Numbered from the stretch's first letter, positions 19,402 through 27,185 are shown. The stretch is 64,000 nt of DNA from Vibrio sp. UCD-FRSSP16_30 (GCF_001676025.1 NZ_LZFW01000001.1:248001-312000), one strand, 5' to 3'. Numbers and translations: made by a program. Notes: a model not told the origin generated them from the sequence alone.

Positions 19402-21132
19402 ATGAATATTTTGCTGATTGTTCCTGTGTTAATAGTTTTAATGGTTTTACTCATATTGCTTTTTTACATTAGAAATAAAAAGGAATGTAGCTTTAAATAT
19501 AGAGAGTTAAAGGCTGAGCTTATTAAGCTGCAAGATGATAAAAGTAAAATTCTAGATGATATAGATAATAGCCGATCTATTCTATTGGGTTTTGATGATA
19601 ATATTGAAGGTGTTAATAATGAGATATACGAAAAAAATACACTATTAGAACGTATTAAAAAAGATCTTAATCTGTCTGAAAAAGAATTATGTGTTAAAGA
19701 TCGAGATATACAAGCTGCCCAAATAAAGCTAGATAAGATAAGTGTTCAAGTAAAAGACCTAAATAATAAGTCTATTGAGATATCTAAAAACATTAAAGTG
19801 TTGAGTGATAGTTTATCAAAAAAAGAAAAAGAGAAGAAAATTATCGATAGAGAAATTAATAGTATATTCGAGAAGAAAAAGAAATATAATATAGAACTCG
19901 GTTCGCTTAGTGATAAATTAAAAGAAGTGAAAAAACAAACAAGTGACCTAATTAAGATTGAAAAAGAGCGAACTAAGATCGTAAACTCTTATGAGAAGGC
20001 GAAGTCAGATCTTAGTAAAATGAGAGATACTAAAATTGAGCTGAATTCAGTAATGTCTAAGCTCGATTTGTATAGCAGAATTGATGAGTTTACTTCAGTT
20101 GGACATTTTGAAACACCTAACTATTTGTATAATACATCAGATAGATATGCGTTCGAGATTAAAGATATAAGAGAAAAGCAGAAGGCTATGATTAAAGGCG
20201 GTTCCGCTATCATAGTTCCAAGGGAATCATACTTGACTGGAGATTCGTCTATTGTGGATAGCATCTACAAAGGGCAAGTAAAATTAATGCTTTCAGCCTT
20301 CAATATAGAATGCGATTACTTAATTGGGAGTGTGACTCCAGCAAAAATTGAACGTACATTAGAACAGATAACTAATAAAGCTAGTTCAATAGAAAAAATG
20401 CCATCTACATTGGAGTGTACATTTAACTTAGAATATTTAGAGCTGAAACTTAAAGAGTGCAAGCTTCAATATGAATATGGTTTATTGAAAGAAGAAGAAT
20501 CAATAGAACAGAGATTGATAAAAGAGCAAATACGAGAAGAGCAGAAAGTAGTTCGTGAGCAAGAGATGCAAATAGCTGAAGCGAAAAAAGAAGAGGCTTT
20601 ATACAGGAAGCTATTAGATTCCGCTCAAAAGAAACTTAGTACCTCAAGTGATAAAGAGCGAATGGTGATGGAGCAGAAAATAAGTATTCTGGAGGATCAA
20701 CTTAAAGAAGCTGAAGAAAAAGAAAAGCGTGCTTTAAGTATGGCTCAACAGACGAAAAAAGGTCATGTATATGTAATAAGTAATATTGGCTCATTTGGTG
20801 AGAAGATATACAAGATTGGATTAACTAGACGCTTGGATCCTCAAGATAGGATTAAAGAACTTGGAAATGCTAGTGTCCCGTTCCCATTTGACGTACATGC
20901 TATGATTTACTCAGATGATGCACCAGCCTTAGAAGCTGAATTGCACAGAGCATTTGCTGCATATCGAGTTAATGCAGTTAACTTGAGAAAAGAGTTCTTC
21001 AATATTGATATTAATAGGATTAAACAGAAAGTAGAGAGTATTTCTGGAATGAATGTAGAGTTTAAAATTACGTCACTAGCTACTGATTACTACGAAAGTT
21101 TACGCTTAAAAAATGGATTAAGTGCTGCTTAG
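19402..21132 (+). CDS. Membrane-anchored coiled-coil protein with DUF4041 and T5orf172 (GIY-YIG-like) domains
   Basis: A 576-residue protein. Residues 3-23 are a transmembrane anchor (ILLIVPVLIVLMVLLILLF). Residues about 30-215 are a long coiled coil rich in K/E/D. Residues about 215-340 match the DUF4041 type (YAFEIKDIREKQKAMIKGG, VKLMLSAFNIECDYLIG). A second coiled coil spans about 345-450. Residues about 453-545 match the T5orf172/MUG113 domain of the GIY-YIG superfamily (GHVYVISNIGSFG, YKIGLTRRLDPQDRIKEL, ELHRAFAAYRVN, REFFNI). Such proteins occur on phages and mobile regions; their role is not settled. The stop codon overlaps the end of an IS256 element, so the extreme C-terminus may be altered. 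Confidence 0.8.
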   Translation: MNILLIVPVLIVLMVLLILLFYIRNKKECSFKYRELKAELIKLQDDKSKILDDIDNSRSILLGFDDNIEGVNNEIYEKNTLLERIKKDLNLSEKELCVKDRDIQAAQIKLDKISVQVKDLNNKSIEISKNIKVLSDSLSKKEKEKKIIDREINSIFEKKKKYNIELGSLSDKLKEVKKQTSDLIKIEKERTKIVNSYEKAKSDLSKMRDTKIELNSVMSKLDLYSRIDEFTSVGHFETPNYLYNTSDRYAFEIKDIREKQKAMIKGGSAIIVPRESYLTGDSSIVDSIYKGQVKLMLSAFNIECDYLIGSVTPAKIERTLEQITNKASSIEKMPSTLECTFNLEYLELKLKECKLQYEYGLLKEEESIEQRLIKEQIREEQKVVREQEMQIAEAKKEEALYRKLLDSAQKKLSTSSDKERMVMEQKISILEDQLKEAEEKEKRALSMAQQTKKGHVYVISNIGSFGEKIYKIGLTRRLDPQDRIKELGNASVPFPFDVHAMIYSDDAPALEAELHRAFAAYRVNAVNLRKEFFNIDINRIKQKVESISGMNVEFKITSLATDYYESLRLKNGLSAA

Positions 21133-22154
21133 AGGCTGTAACAGATTCTGTGTAACTGACATTTAGTTTATGTGCTTCTCGACACGGTCTTCGAACTCGA
21201 TGATAAATCGACTCATCGCCTGACGCCAGTTTTGAATGGGCATCGTCCATTTTTTACTGGCATCTTTAATCGCTAGATAAACCATCTTAGTTGCCGCTTC
21301 ATCATTTGGGAAGATTTTACGCTTCTTCAAAGCCTTACGTATCACGCTGTTGAGTGATTCAATCGCATTGGTTGTGTAAATGGCTTTTCGAATATCTTGC
21401 GGGTAGTTAAATAGCGTATTCAAGTTTTGCCAGTGATTACGCCAAGACTTGGTTATTTGAGGGTACTGGGCGTCCCAGGTTTCACCGAACCGCTCTAATT
21501 CAAGTAACGCTTCGTCTTCTGTTGCCGAACGGTATATTCGCTTCAAGTCAGCCGTGACTGCTTTATAGTCTTTCCAAGAGACGTATTTCAGAGAGTTGCG
21601 TACCATGTGAACGATACATAGCTGAATATGTGTTTCAGGGAACACTGTATTGATAGCATCAGAAAAACCTTTTAGGCCATCCACGCAAGCTATAAGTATG
21701 TCCTCAACGCCACGTTGGTTAAGCTCTGTCAAAACATTGAGCCAGAACTTTGCGCCTTCGTTTTCTGCTATCCACATACCCATCAATTCTTTTTGCCCGT
21801 CAGTATTAATTCCAAGGGCAAGGAAGATGGATTTGTTGATAATACGTTTATCTTGACGCACCTTAATCACAATGCAGTCAAGGTATACGATGGGGTAAAG
21901 GGCATCAAGCGGACGGGACTGCCACTCAATAATTTCATCGATGACGGCGTTTGTCACTCGCGAAACGAGACTCGGTGAAATCTCAGCACCGTACCATTCC
22001 TCAAAGGCATTGACGATGTCACGCGTGCTCATGCCTTGCGCGTAGAGCCACAGAATCTTATCGTCCATTGACGTAAATCGAGATTGGTGTTTTTTAACGA
22101 GCTTAGGATCGAAAGAGCCATTGCGATCACGAGGTGTATCGAGTTCGAACTCCC
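21131..22154 (-). mobile_element. IS256-family remnant, transposase N-terminus missing
   Basis: The transposase frame runs on the minus strand from about 22150 to 21163 and is open at its upstream end: ELDTPRDRNGSFDPKLVKKH precedes the first Met at 22068. Mutator-type DDE features follow: IVYLDCIVIKVR with the first Asp, IACVDGLKGFSDAINTVFP with the second, and the C-terminal IYTTNAIESLNSVIRKALKK with the Glu. About 80-90 N-terminal residues are lost where module R1 begins. The right end AGAGGCTGTAACAGATTC at 21131 resembles IS256 inverted repeats. Not functional as it stands. Confidence 0.85.
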
Positions 22155-22512
22155 CTGAAGTTTATCGCGATAAATGGGTCATGTAGGCTTGGTGATCCCA
22201 ACGCATGCCATGTCATGTTTGATAGTGCTTCATGAGTGAGATTTGATGAGGTTAGCAAAGAAAGCTTTTAAGTCATCCGTGCTTAAAGTATCTGGCGAGC
22301 GATTAAAATAGTGAGTAATCCGACGTACCGCACGGGAATAAGCATCAATTGTCGCAGGCCGTTTACCTTGCAGTTTAAGATTGGCAAGGTGTTGTCCATA
22401 AAGGGAATTAAAGTGTTGTTGTTCATAATGTTGTCTCCAGTATGAGCCTCTAAAATTAGAGGGTACTGAAAGTATGGATGATGAAGGTTCTTTTCTGCCG
22501 CCTAGCGGCTTT
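22155..22512 (-). repeat. Boundary module R, copy 1 (with decayed recombinase N-terminus)
   Basis: One of five copies or part-copies (22155-22512, 23495-23860, 26088-26291, 27121-27185, 28094-28432). The complete copies begin CTGAAGNTTATCG and end with a small hairpin GCCGCCTAGCGGC followed directly by an attC site. On the minus strand R encodes the start of a tyrosine-recombinase-like protein; in this copy the start region carries a deletion that shifts the frame. The inner border cuts the IS256 transposase gene. A near-palindrome CCTCTAA-AA-TTAGAGG lies close to the attC-side end. Confidence 0.7.
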
Positions 22513-22605
22513 GCTCAACAAGTCATTTAAATGGAAAATTAACAGTTGGCAATCGCTTCGCGATTATACGGCAACCATTAATTTCCACTTAATAAGGCGT
22601 TGATT
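22513..22605 (+). repeat. attC-like site 1
   Basis: Imperfect palindrome with GCTCAAC at the left and GGCGTTGATT at the right. Outer arms TTAAATGGAAAATTAA and TTAATTTCCACTTAA pair with few mismatches. The centre AATCGC-TTC-GCGATT forms a perfect terminal hairpin, as in Vibrio-type integron recombination sites. It lies between module R1 and a toxin-antitoxin pair in the same orientation as the other sites. Confidence 0.7.
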
Positions 22606-22615
22606 TTTCTTAGTA

Positions 22616-22664
22616 TTGCTGAATATTTATACTTGCACTATAATTGGTACAAAATTAAGTACAA
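22616..22664 (+). promoter_or_regulatory. Promoter and operator of the first toxin-antitoxin pair
   Basis: TTGCTG (22616-22621) and TATAAT (22639-22644) are separated by exactly 17 bases. The -10 box abuts an inverted repeat TTGGTAC-N8-GTACAA (22644-22664), a good candidate for autoregulation by the antitoxin. The ATG follows at 22678. Having its own promoter fits a toxin-antitoxin pair inside a cassette. Confidence 0.65.
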
Positions 22665-22677
22665 CTAAGGTGCTATT

Positions 22678-22959
22678 ATGACTCGACTAAGATTAGACCA
22701 AGATATTCAACCACTTTCAGAATTTAGAGCTGGCGTTGCGTCGTTTATTCGTCAAGTTAACGAAACGCGTAGACCTTTAGTTATTACTCAACGTGGTAAA
22801 GGTGTTGCTGTTGTTTTAGATGTTGCTGAATATGAAGCAATGCAAGAAAAAATAGAGTTACTGGAAGAAGTGCAGCAAGCTGAAGCACAAATCGCTAGTG
22901 GTTTAGGTTTATCTAATGATGATGCTCGTTCTAAAATCTTAGAGCACTTACGTTCATGA
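22678..22959 (+). CDS. Phd/YefM-type antitoxin
   Basis: A 93-residue protein. The N-terminal part (IQPLSEFRAGVASFIRQVNE, RRPLVITQRGKGVAVVLDVAEYEAM) is the Phd/YefM DNA-binding fold, the C-terminal part a helical toxin-binding tail. It should repress its own promoter and neutralise the toxin encoded next. The stop overlaps the toxin start by 4 bases (ATGA), so translation is coupled. Confidence 0.88.
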   Translation: MTRLRLDQDIQPLSEFRAGVASFIRQVNETRRPLVITQRGKGVAVVLDVAEYEAMQEKIELLEEVQQAEAQIASGLGLSNDDARSKILEHLRS

Positions 22960-23243
22960 ATGTTATTTGGTCGCCGCTTGCTTTAGACAAAATAGGGCAG
23001 ACAGCGGAATACATAGCATTAGACAATCCATCAGCGGCAGAAAAATGGGTTAATGATGTATTCGATAAAGCTGAGAATTTAGGTTCATTTCCAGAGTTGG
23101 GTCGTCTTGTCCCTGAGCTGAATAAAGCCAATTATCGTGAAATCATTTTTGGTAATTACCGCATTATTTATAGCGTAATGTTAAGCGTAAATATTTTAAC
23201 GGTTCGTAACTGTAGTCAATTGCTTACTATGGCTGATATATAA
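22956..23243 (+). CDS. ParE/RelE-family toxin
   Basis: A 95-residue protein with the ParE/RelE fold: IWSPLALDKIGQTAEYIALD helices, AENLGSFPELGRLVPEL, then REIIFGNYRIIYSV strands. The FPELGR and YRIIY patterns favour the ParE/RelE toxin superfamily; whether it acts on gyrase or mRNA cannot be told. It forms an operon with the overlapping antitoxin. Module L2 begins 6 bases after its stop codon. Confidence 0.87.
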   Translation: MNVIWSPLALDKIGQTAEYIALDNPSAAEKWVNDVFDKAENLGSFPELGRLVPELNKANYREIIFGNYRIIYSVMLSVNILTVRNCSQLLTMADI

Positions 23244-23249
23244 AATTAT

Positions 23250-23411
23250 AACGAATAAGGGTAAGTGCCACCCAACCGACACTTAATCTGGCTGTTGAAC
23301 AAGCCCAATCGTGTAGTTGTCTTCTATTAGTAAATTGCTCTTTGGTGAGTAGCTTGAAATGAACCTCATCGACTTTCTACAAGTCGTACGAGGCTATCGA
23401 GTTGAATCCGC
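23250..23411. repeat. Boundary module L, copy 2
   Basis: Begins AACGAATAAGGG, contains the hairpin AAGTGCC/GACACTT (weaker here), GTTGAAC, and ends GAATCCGC. It follows the toxin gene. The next 83 bases (23412-23494) link it to module R2, so L2-R2 is a compact unit of about 610 bp and the best model for the element without nested insertions. Confidence 0.7.
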
Positions 23412-23494
23412 AATGATTGACCCTGATGAACTCTAATTATCTTGTGACTTTAAGAGTGTTTACTCTCCCTTAGTGTGTTCTCGCATGATCAAAC

Positions 23495-23860
23495 CTGAAG
23501 TTTATCGTGATAAATGGGTCATGTAGGCTTGGTGAGCCCAACGCATGCCATATCAAGTTTGACAGTACTCCATGAGTGAGATTCGATGAGGTTAGCAAAG
23601 AAAGCTTTTAAGTCATCTGTCTTAAAGTATCTGGCGAGCGATCAAAATAGTGAGTAATCCGACGTACCGCACGGGAATAAGCATCAATTGTCGCAGGCCG
23701 TTTACCTTGCAGTTTAAGATTGGTAAGGTGTTGTTCATAAAGGGAATTAAAATTGTGTTGTTCAGCGCTGTTCATCATGTTGTCTCCAGTATAAGCCTCT
23801 AAAATTAGAGGGTACTGAAAGTATGGATGATGAAGGTTCTTTTCTGCCGCCTACGGCTTA
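23495..23860 (-). repeat. Boundary module R, copy 2 (recombinase-like N-terminus, frameshifted)
   Basis: On the minus strand an ATG pair near 23778 opens a frame reading MMNSAEQHNFNSLYEQHL, then NLKLQGKRPATIDAYSRAVR. This is the SAM-like N-terminal domain of a tyrosine recombinase of the kind found with IS91-type elements. A one-base deletion (compare 23625 with the same place in copy 1) breaks it after about 60 residues. No catalytic Arg-His-Arg-Tyr domain is present in any copy. It ends immediately before attC-like site 2. Confidence 0.7.
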
Positions 23861-23957
23861 GTTCAACAAACGCTTTAAATCTGATTCGTGAATGTGCGCT
23901 ATTTTCGCCTTGCTCAATTTTGGCACACGTCACTCACAGTTTAAGCGGGCGTTAGCC
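23861..23957 (+). repeat. attC-like site 2
   Basis: GTTCAAC at the left (fits R'' RYYYAAC) and GCGGGCGTTAG at the right (R'). Arms CGCTTTAAA/TTTAAGCGGGCG pair with mismatches, and an inner GTGTGCC-like symmetry (AATGTGC and GGCACACG) brackets a loop. The overall form is close to the Vibrio cholerae repeat type. The Nudix gene starts 28 bases after it. Confidence 0.75.
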
Positions 23958-23984
23958 TCCATCAATCATAGGGACATAAATCAA

Positions 23985-25274
23985 TTGAAGAATATATTTT
24001 TACTATTAATTTCAATCTGGAGAACTCTCAAAGGTATAAGTCACCGCATTGTGTGGCTTAAATATCACTACCTTCAGTTCTTATTATCTCTTTTTTCTGC
24101 TTATATCGTGTTCTCACTCTTTTCTATATCTGGTAACGAACTAAGAGAACAGTTGACTAGCATTCAAAATTATGGATATTTGACAGAGTCTATAGCAATA
24201 CTAGTTATCATCTTTTCGCTTGTTAAAGGATGGAAACTTTTGCGCACAGACATAGTATTTGAAAAGCAAGATAATATTAATCAGTTACCAAAAGAAATTG
24301 ACATATATAAAAAAATAAGCACTTTTGATGACCACTCTATTGTTTATGATGATTTGGTCAATAGAAACTTAGAGTCGGGTTCTAATCCAATAAAGCTTAA
24401 TAATGAAATCTTTGAACTGCATCCTTTAGTTAATGAAATGCTTCCTTTTTTTATTCTAAATATGCCTGAAGCAAAAATTGATACAACAGACGATTTGAAA
24501 GTCAGGCTTAATAGCGATATCGATAATCAATTCATTACCTCTAATCTAGAAGTCAATCTTCAGAAAACATCCTATTTTAGAGATAGACTTTCAAATAGCC
24601 TTGCTAATTACATAGTAATGAAAGATGGACGTATTATTTTTGATTTAAGACCTCGTGAAGTATTAACCCAAGAAGGGTATTTCTATAGTTTGAGAGAGTC
24701 AAAGCTATCAAATCAACTAGGAGGTAGTGTTATTTTATTTACCTCAGACTCTTCTATTGTGTTACTTAAACAAGGAAATAGAACATCTGAGAACTCTGGA
24801 AAATTAGCACCCTCAGGTTCTGGTTCTTTTGATTATCTCACTAAAAAATCTATAGGAAAACAAACGTTCCAAGAGTTTTCAAAACAGCAAATCACCAGGG
24901 AATTAACTGAAGAATGTGGTCTTGATAGTGCAGATATACATGATATACAGATATGTGGATTTGGACGTTATCTATACAGAAATGGAAAGCCTGAAATTTT
25001 TTGTGTGGCATCCACAAAAAAAAGCTCAAGTGAAATATCAATCCCTATTAAAGAATTAGACTTCCACCAAAAAGAAATTGAAATAGTATCATTTAGGACA
25101 GGACTGAGTAAAGAAAATGTTATTTCGGTTTTAGATAAGCTCATTTCGAAAATAGAAAACAAAGAGAATGGTTTCTCAAACTGTTCTGGTGTTCTTTATT
25201 GGAATGTATTATTTGCAAAAAAATATATAGAAACCCTAGATGATGAAAGGCTACAAAAACTTTTCGCAATTTAG
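23985..25274 (+). CDS. Membrane-anchored Nudix hydrolase-like cassette protein (429 aa)
   Basis: The frame is open from 23892, but that ATG lies inside attC site 2; I prefer the TTG at 23985 preceded by AGGGA. Two transmembrane helices (about residues 26-48, FLLSLFSAYIVFSLFSI, and 65-83, ESIAILVIIFSLVKGW) are followed by a long cytoplasmic region of about 340 residues. Residues about 291-313 fit the Nudix box GX5EX7REUXEEXGU exactly (G, E and RELTEECGL). Nudix enzymes hydrolyse nucleoside diphosphates linked to another group. Directly after the stop lies attC site 3, so this is a complete single-gene cassette. AT-rich. Substrate unknown; a nucleotide-signalling or defence role is inference. 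Confidence 0.75.
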   Translation: MKNIFLLLISIWRTLKGISHRIVWLKYHYLQFLLSLFSAYIVFSLFSISGNELREQLTSIQNYGYLTESIAILVIIFSLVKGWKLLRTDIVFEKQDNINQLPKEIDIYKKISTFDDHSIVYDDLVNRNLESGSNPIKLNNEIFELHPLVNEMLPFFILNMPEAKIDTTDDLKVRLNSDIDNQFITSNLEVNLQKTSYFRDRLSNSLANYIVMKDGRIIFDLRPREVLTQEGYFYSLRESKLSNQLGGSVILFTSDSSIVLLKQGNRTSENSGKLAPSGSGSFDYLTKKSIGKQTFQEFSKQQITRELTEECGLDSADIHDIQICGFGRYLYRNGKPEIFCVASTKKSSSEISIPIKELDFHQKEIEIVSFRTGLSKENVISVLDKLISKIENKENGFSNCSGVLYWNVLFAKKYIETLDDERLQKLFAI

Positions 25275-25369
25275 GCTAACAAATTAATTAACAAGGACAA
25301 GATACAGTTGGCTATTTTCGTTTCTCAAATTTTAGCCAATTATATTTGTCTGTTATTAGGGCGTTAGTT
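25274..25369 (+). repeat. attC-like site 3
   Basis: Starts GGCTAAC at the stop codon of the Nudix gene and ends GGGCGTTAGTT. Inner arms AGTTGGCTA and TAGCCAATT pair around a TTTTCG-type loop; outer arms TTAACAAGGACA and TGTCTGTTATTA pair with bulges. Position directly after a gene is as expected for a cassette. Confidence 0.75.
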
Positions 25370-25416
25370 TACCAATCGAAATTATCACCCTAACTAGAAA
25401 TGCCAGAGTGTGAGAA

Positions 25417-25716
25417 TTAACGTAGGTGGTTTTGTGGTAACTGCGATTGTCCGAGAACTGCAACGACCAGAATATAATCGTCTTCCTTGGTGAAGTAAGC
25501 AGTATGTTTGCCAATCGGAAAGTAAAAACCGTTTTGATATATATCATCGCAGCTTCTTCCGATTGCGGGATGATCAGCTAGCATCTGGAATCCAGTAAGA
25601 AGTGTGTCTTTGTAGCTATTCCACTGCGTTTCTGAAAAATTTGTAATTGTATAAGTTTTGATTTTGCGTAAATGAGTCTGCGCTAATTTGCTTAGTTTAA
25701 ATTTGCTCTTGTGCAT
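25417..25716 (-). CDS. ParE-type toxin of the second toxin-antitoxin pair
   Basis: A 99-residue basic protein with the ParE pattern: KFKLSKLAQTHLRKIKTYT, FQMLADHPAIGRSCDDI, FYFPIGKHTAYFTKEDDYIL and the C-terminal VVAVLGQSQLPQNHL. ParE toxins inhibit DNA gyrase. It follows its antitoxin gene with 7 bases between them. It is read opposite to the cassette array, from its own promoter. Confidence 0.87.
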   Translation of the reverse strand: MHKSKFKLSKLAQTHLRKIKTYTITNFSETQWNSYKDTLLTGFQMLADHPAIGRSCDDIYQNGFYFPIGKHTAYFTKEDDYILVVAVLGQSQLPQNHLR

Positions 25717-25723
25717 ATTTTAC

Positions 25724-25966
25724 TTATAACGTGTTGAGGAAGTTTTCACCGTCAACCACATTGCCCAAAGCTAAGTCTTGTTTTGCTGATTCAAAGCAGT
25801 GTTTTATGTAATCAGCTTTCATTGCTTCAAGTTCTTCATAATCTTTAATCGACATCACGACGACAGCATCTTTGTTGTTTTTGCTAATTTTAATTGGTTC
25901 ACGCTGAGCATTTAGAAGTAGCTCACCGAAATTACGTTTGGCATCATTTGCTGTTAATGTGTGCAT
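25724..25966 (-). CDS. Phd/YefM-type antitoxin of the second pair
   Basis: An 80-residue protein. TANDAKRNFGELLLNAQREP, then IKISKNNKDAVVVMSIKDYEEL is a classic Phd/YefM DNA-binding domain; the C-terminal tail from about residue 50 is acidic and likely wraps the toxin. GGAG precedes the ATG. It should regulate the upstream promoter with the toxin. Confidence 0.88.
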   Translation of the reverse strand: MHTLTANDAKRNFGELLLNAQREPIKISKNNKDAVVVMSIKDYEELEAMKADYIKHCFESAKQDLALGNVVDGENFLNTL

Positions 25967-25997
25967 AGTTAAGCTCCAATTTTCGGATTACAGAGAA

Positions 25998-26025
25998 ATT
26001 ATAACTTATCGTGCGTAATGTGCAA
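25998..26025 (-). promoter_or_regulatory. Promoter of the second toxin-antitoxin pair
   Basis: Read on the minus strand: TTGCAC and TATAAT separated by 16 bases. The stretch also contains repeated CGTGCG/CGCACG-type motifs (around 26010 and 26036) that could be operator half-sites. It lies 30 bases upstream of the antitoxin start. Confidence 0.6.
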
Positions 26026-26087
26026 TTTAATTAAATCGTGCGATTTGTGTGAAAAGCGAACTGACAAACGATCAGCATAATGATTCA

Positions 26088-26291
26088 TCCAACGTACCGC
26101 ACGGGAATAAGCATCAACTGTCGCAGGCCGTTTGCCTTGCAGTTTAAGATTGCTAAGGTGTTGTTCATAAAGGGGATTAAAGTGTTGTTGTTCAGCGCTG
26201 TTCATCATGTTGTCTCCAGTATGAGCCTCTAAAATTAGAGGGTACTGAAAGTATGGATGATGAAGGTTCTTTTCTGCCGCCTAGCGGCTTC
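26088..26291 (-). repeat. Boundary module R, copy 3, 5'-truncated
   Basis: Only the attC-side 200 bases are present. The minus-strand frame from 26208 reads MMNSAEQQHFNPLYEQHL, then NLKLQGKRPATVDAYSRAVR for about 45 residues. It then runs into unrelated sequence at about 26088, next to the promoter of the second toxin-antitoxin pair. It ends with the hairpin GCCGCCTAGCGGC just before attC site 4. No L module precedes it. Confidence 0.65.
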
Positions 26292-26380
26292 GTTCAACAA
26301 GCCAATTAAGCGGAACTAAAAACAGTTTGCTCGGTTTCGCTTCGCTACACATTTTAGCCGTTTATTGGGGGGTAGTTTGC
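26292..26380 (+). repeat. attC-like site 4, degenerate right end
   Basis: Left GTTCAAC fits R''. Arms CCAATTAAGCGGAACTAAAA and the segment around TTTTAGCCGTTTATTGG pair loosely. The right end reads GGGGTAGTTTG where GGGCGTTAG would be expected, so the R' box looks mutated and the site may be inactive. Confidence 0.55.
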
Positions 26381-26393
26381 CCACCGATTACAA

Positions 26394-26672
26394 TTAGTCG
26401 GTAGGAAATTTTTGCTTCTGGTGTAGAACTCGCATTACACGAATTGTTGAGCCATCAACACAGTAGGAAACGATCATTGAGATTTCTGGGATAATCAGTA
26501 ATCGTCCTCGAATACCATCACGTTGAACACCCATAAGTGGTTGCTCAAGTAAATTTTCTACTTTAGCTTCAATGATTTCATCAGTTTTGTCTGCCGCATC
26601 AGGGTTGAAGTCATAAAGAAACTCAAAGATCTTTTCACGATCATTTAGCGATTCTTCTTCCCATAAAATCAT
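26394..26672 (-). CDS. RelE/ParE-superfamily toxin of the third pair
   Basis: A 92-residue protein: ILWEEESLNDREKIFEFLYD, PDAADKTDEIIEAKVENLLE, then the strands GRLLIIPEISMIVSYCV and TIRVMRVLHQKQKFP. The order and the terminal RVLHQKQ resemble the RelE/YafQ/ParE group; the family is confident, the cellular target is not. The start overlaps the antitoxin stop by 4 bases. Confidence 0.85.
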   Translation of the reverse strand: MILWEEESLNDREKIFEFLYDFNPDAADKTDEIIEAKVENLLEQPLMGVQRDGIRGRLLIIPEISMIVSYCVDGSTIRVMRVLHQKQKFPTD

Positions 26673-26953
26673 TGTTGCCCTCGGCTACGAATCTTTGCTT
26701 TTCTTTCAGCCATTCGTGCTTTTGCTGAGTCATGGTCAACAAATGAAGCTTTTCCTGAGTCAAACTTCTCAAATGCTAGGTTTACTTGTTCAGTTAACCA
26801 AGCGTCGTGAGCTAATGCTTTGCGTTGTTGTTCAGCCATTTGCTCAGTAAGTTCGCGGCAAGCATCGCTAAGTGTGCGTCCTTGGCTCTCAGCCATTTGC
26901 TGAGCTAAGCGTTTAATTTCGTCATCAACACGAAATTGAATTCTAGTGTCCAT
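26669..26953 (-). CDS. RelB/DinJ-like antitoxin of the third pair
   Basis: A 94-residue protein with an N-terminal ribbon-helix-helix-like start (MDTRIQFRVDDEIKRLAQQM, AESQGRTLSDACRELTEQMA) and a charged helical tail ending in KARMAERKAKIRSRGQQ. AGGAG precedes the ATG. It should dimerise on its own promoter and neutralise the overlapping toxin. Like the second pair it is read against the cassette direction. Confidence 0.8.
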   Translation of the reverse strand: MDTRIQFRVDDEIKRLAQQMAESQGRTLSDACRELTEQMAEQQRKALAHDAWLTEQVNLAFEKFDSGKASFVDHDSAKARMAERKAKIRSRGQQ

Positions 26954-27013
26954 GATTAACTCCTAAATTGATGTGTGTACAAATGTTAGCACTGGAGTTG
27001 GGCAAGGGCAACT

Positions 27014-27120
27014 AACGAATAAGGATACGTCGCCCAGCCGACACTTTATCTGGGTGTTGAACAAGCCCAATCGTGTAGTTGTCTTCTATTAGTAAATTGC
27101 TCTTTGGTGAGTAGCTTGAA
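27014..27120. repeat. Boundary module L, copy 3, truncated
   Basis: Begins AACGAATAAGG and runs through GTTGAAC to GCTTGAA, where it is joined directly to the last 65 bases of module R. The hairpin has lost bases in its left arm (ATACGTCG). Both modules share ATGARCCTC at the joint, so the middle was probably removed by recombination at this short homology. Confidence 0.65.
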
Positions 27121-27185
27121 ATGAGCCTCTAAAATTAGAGGGTACTGAAAGTATGGATGATGAAGTTTTTTCTTCCGCCTACGGC
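27121..27185. repeat. Boundary module R, copy 5: attC-side end only
   Basis: Contains the near-palindrome CCTCTAA-AA-TTAGAGG and CTGAAAGTATGGATGATGAA, ending CCGCCTACGGCG. It directly follows the shortened L module, making a 170-bp minimal derivative of the L-R element. Confidence 0.65.

Noticed and set aside
23892..23984. ATG at 23892 as start of the Nudix gene
   Set aside because: It lies inside the attC-like palindrome and has no ribosome-binding site; the TTG at 23985 with AGGGA is preferred.
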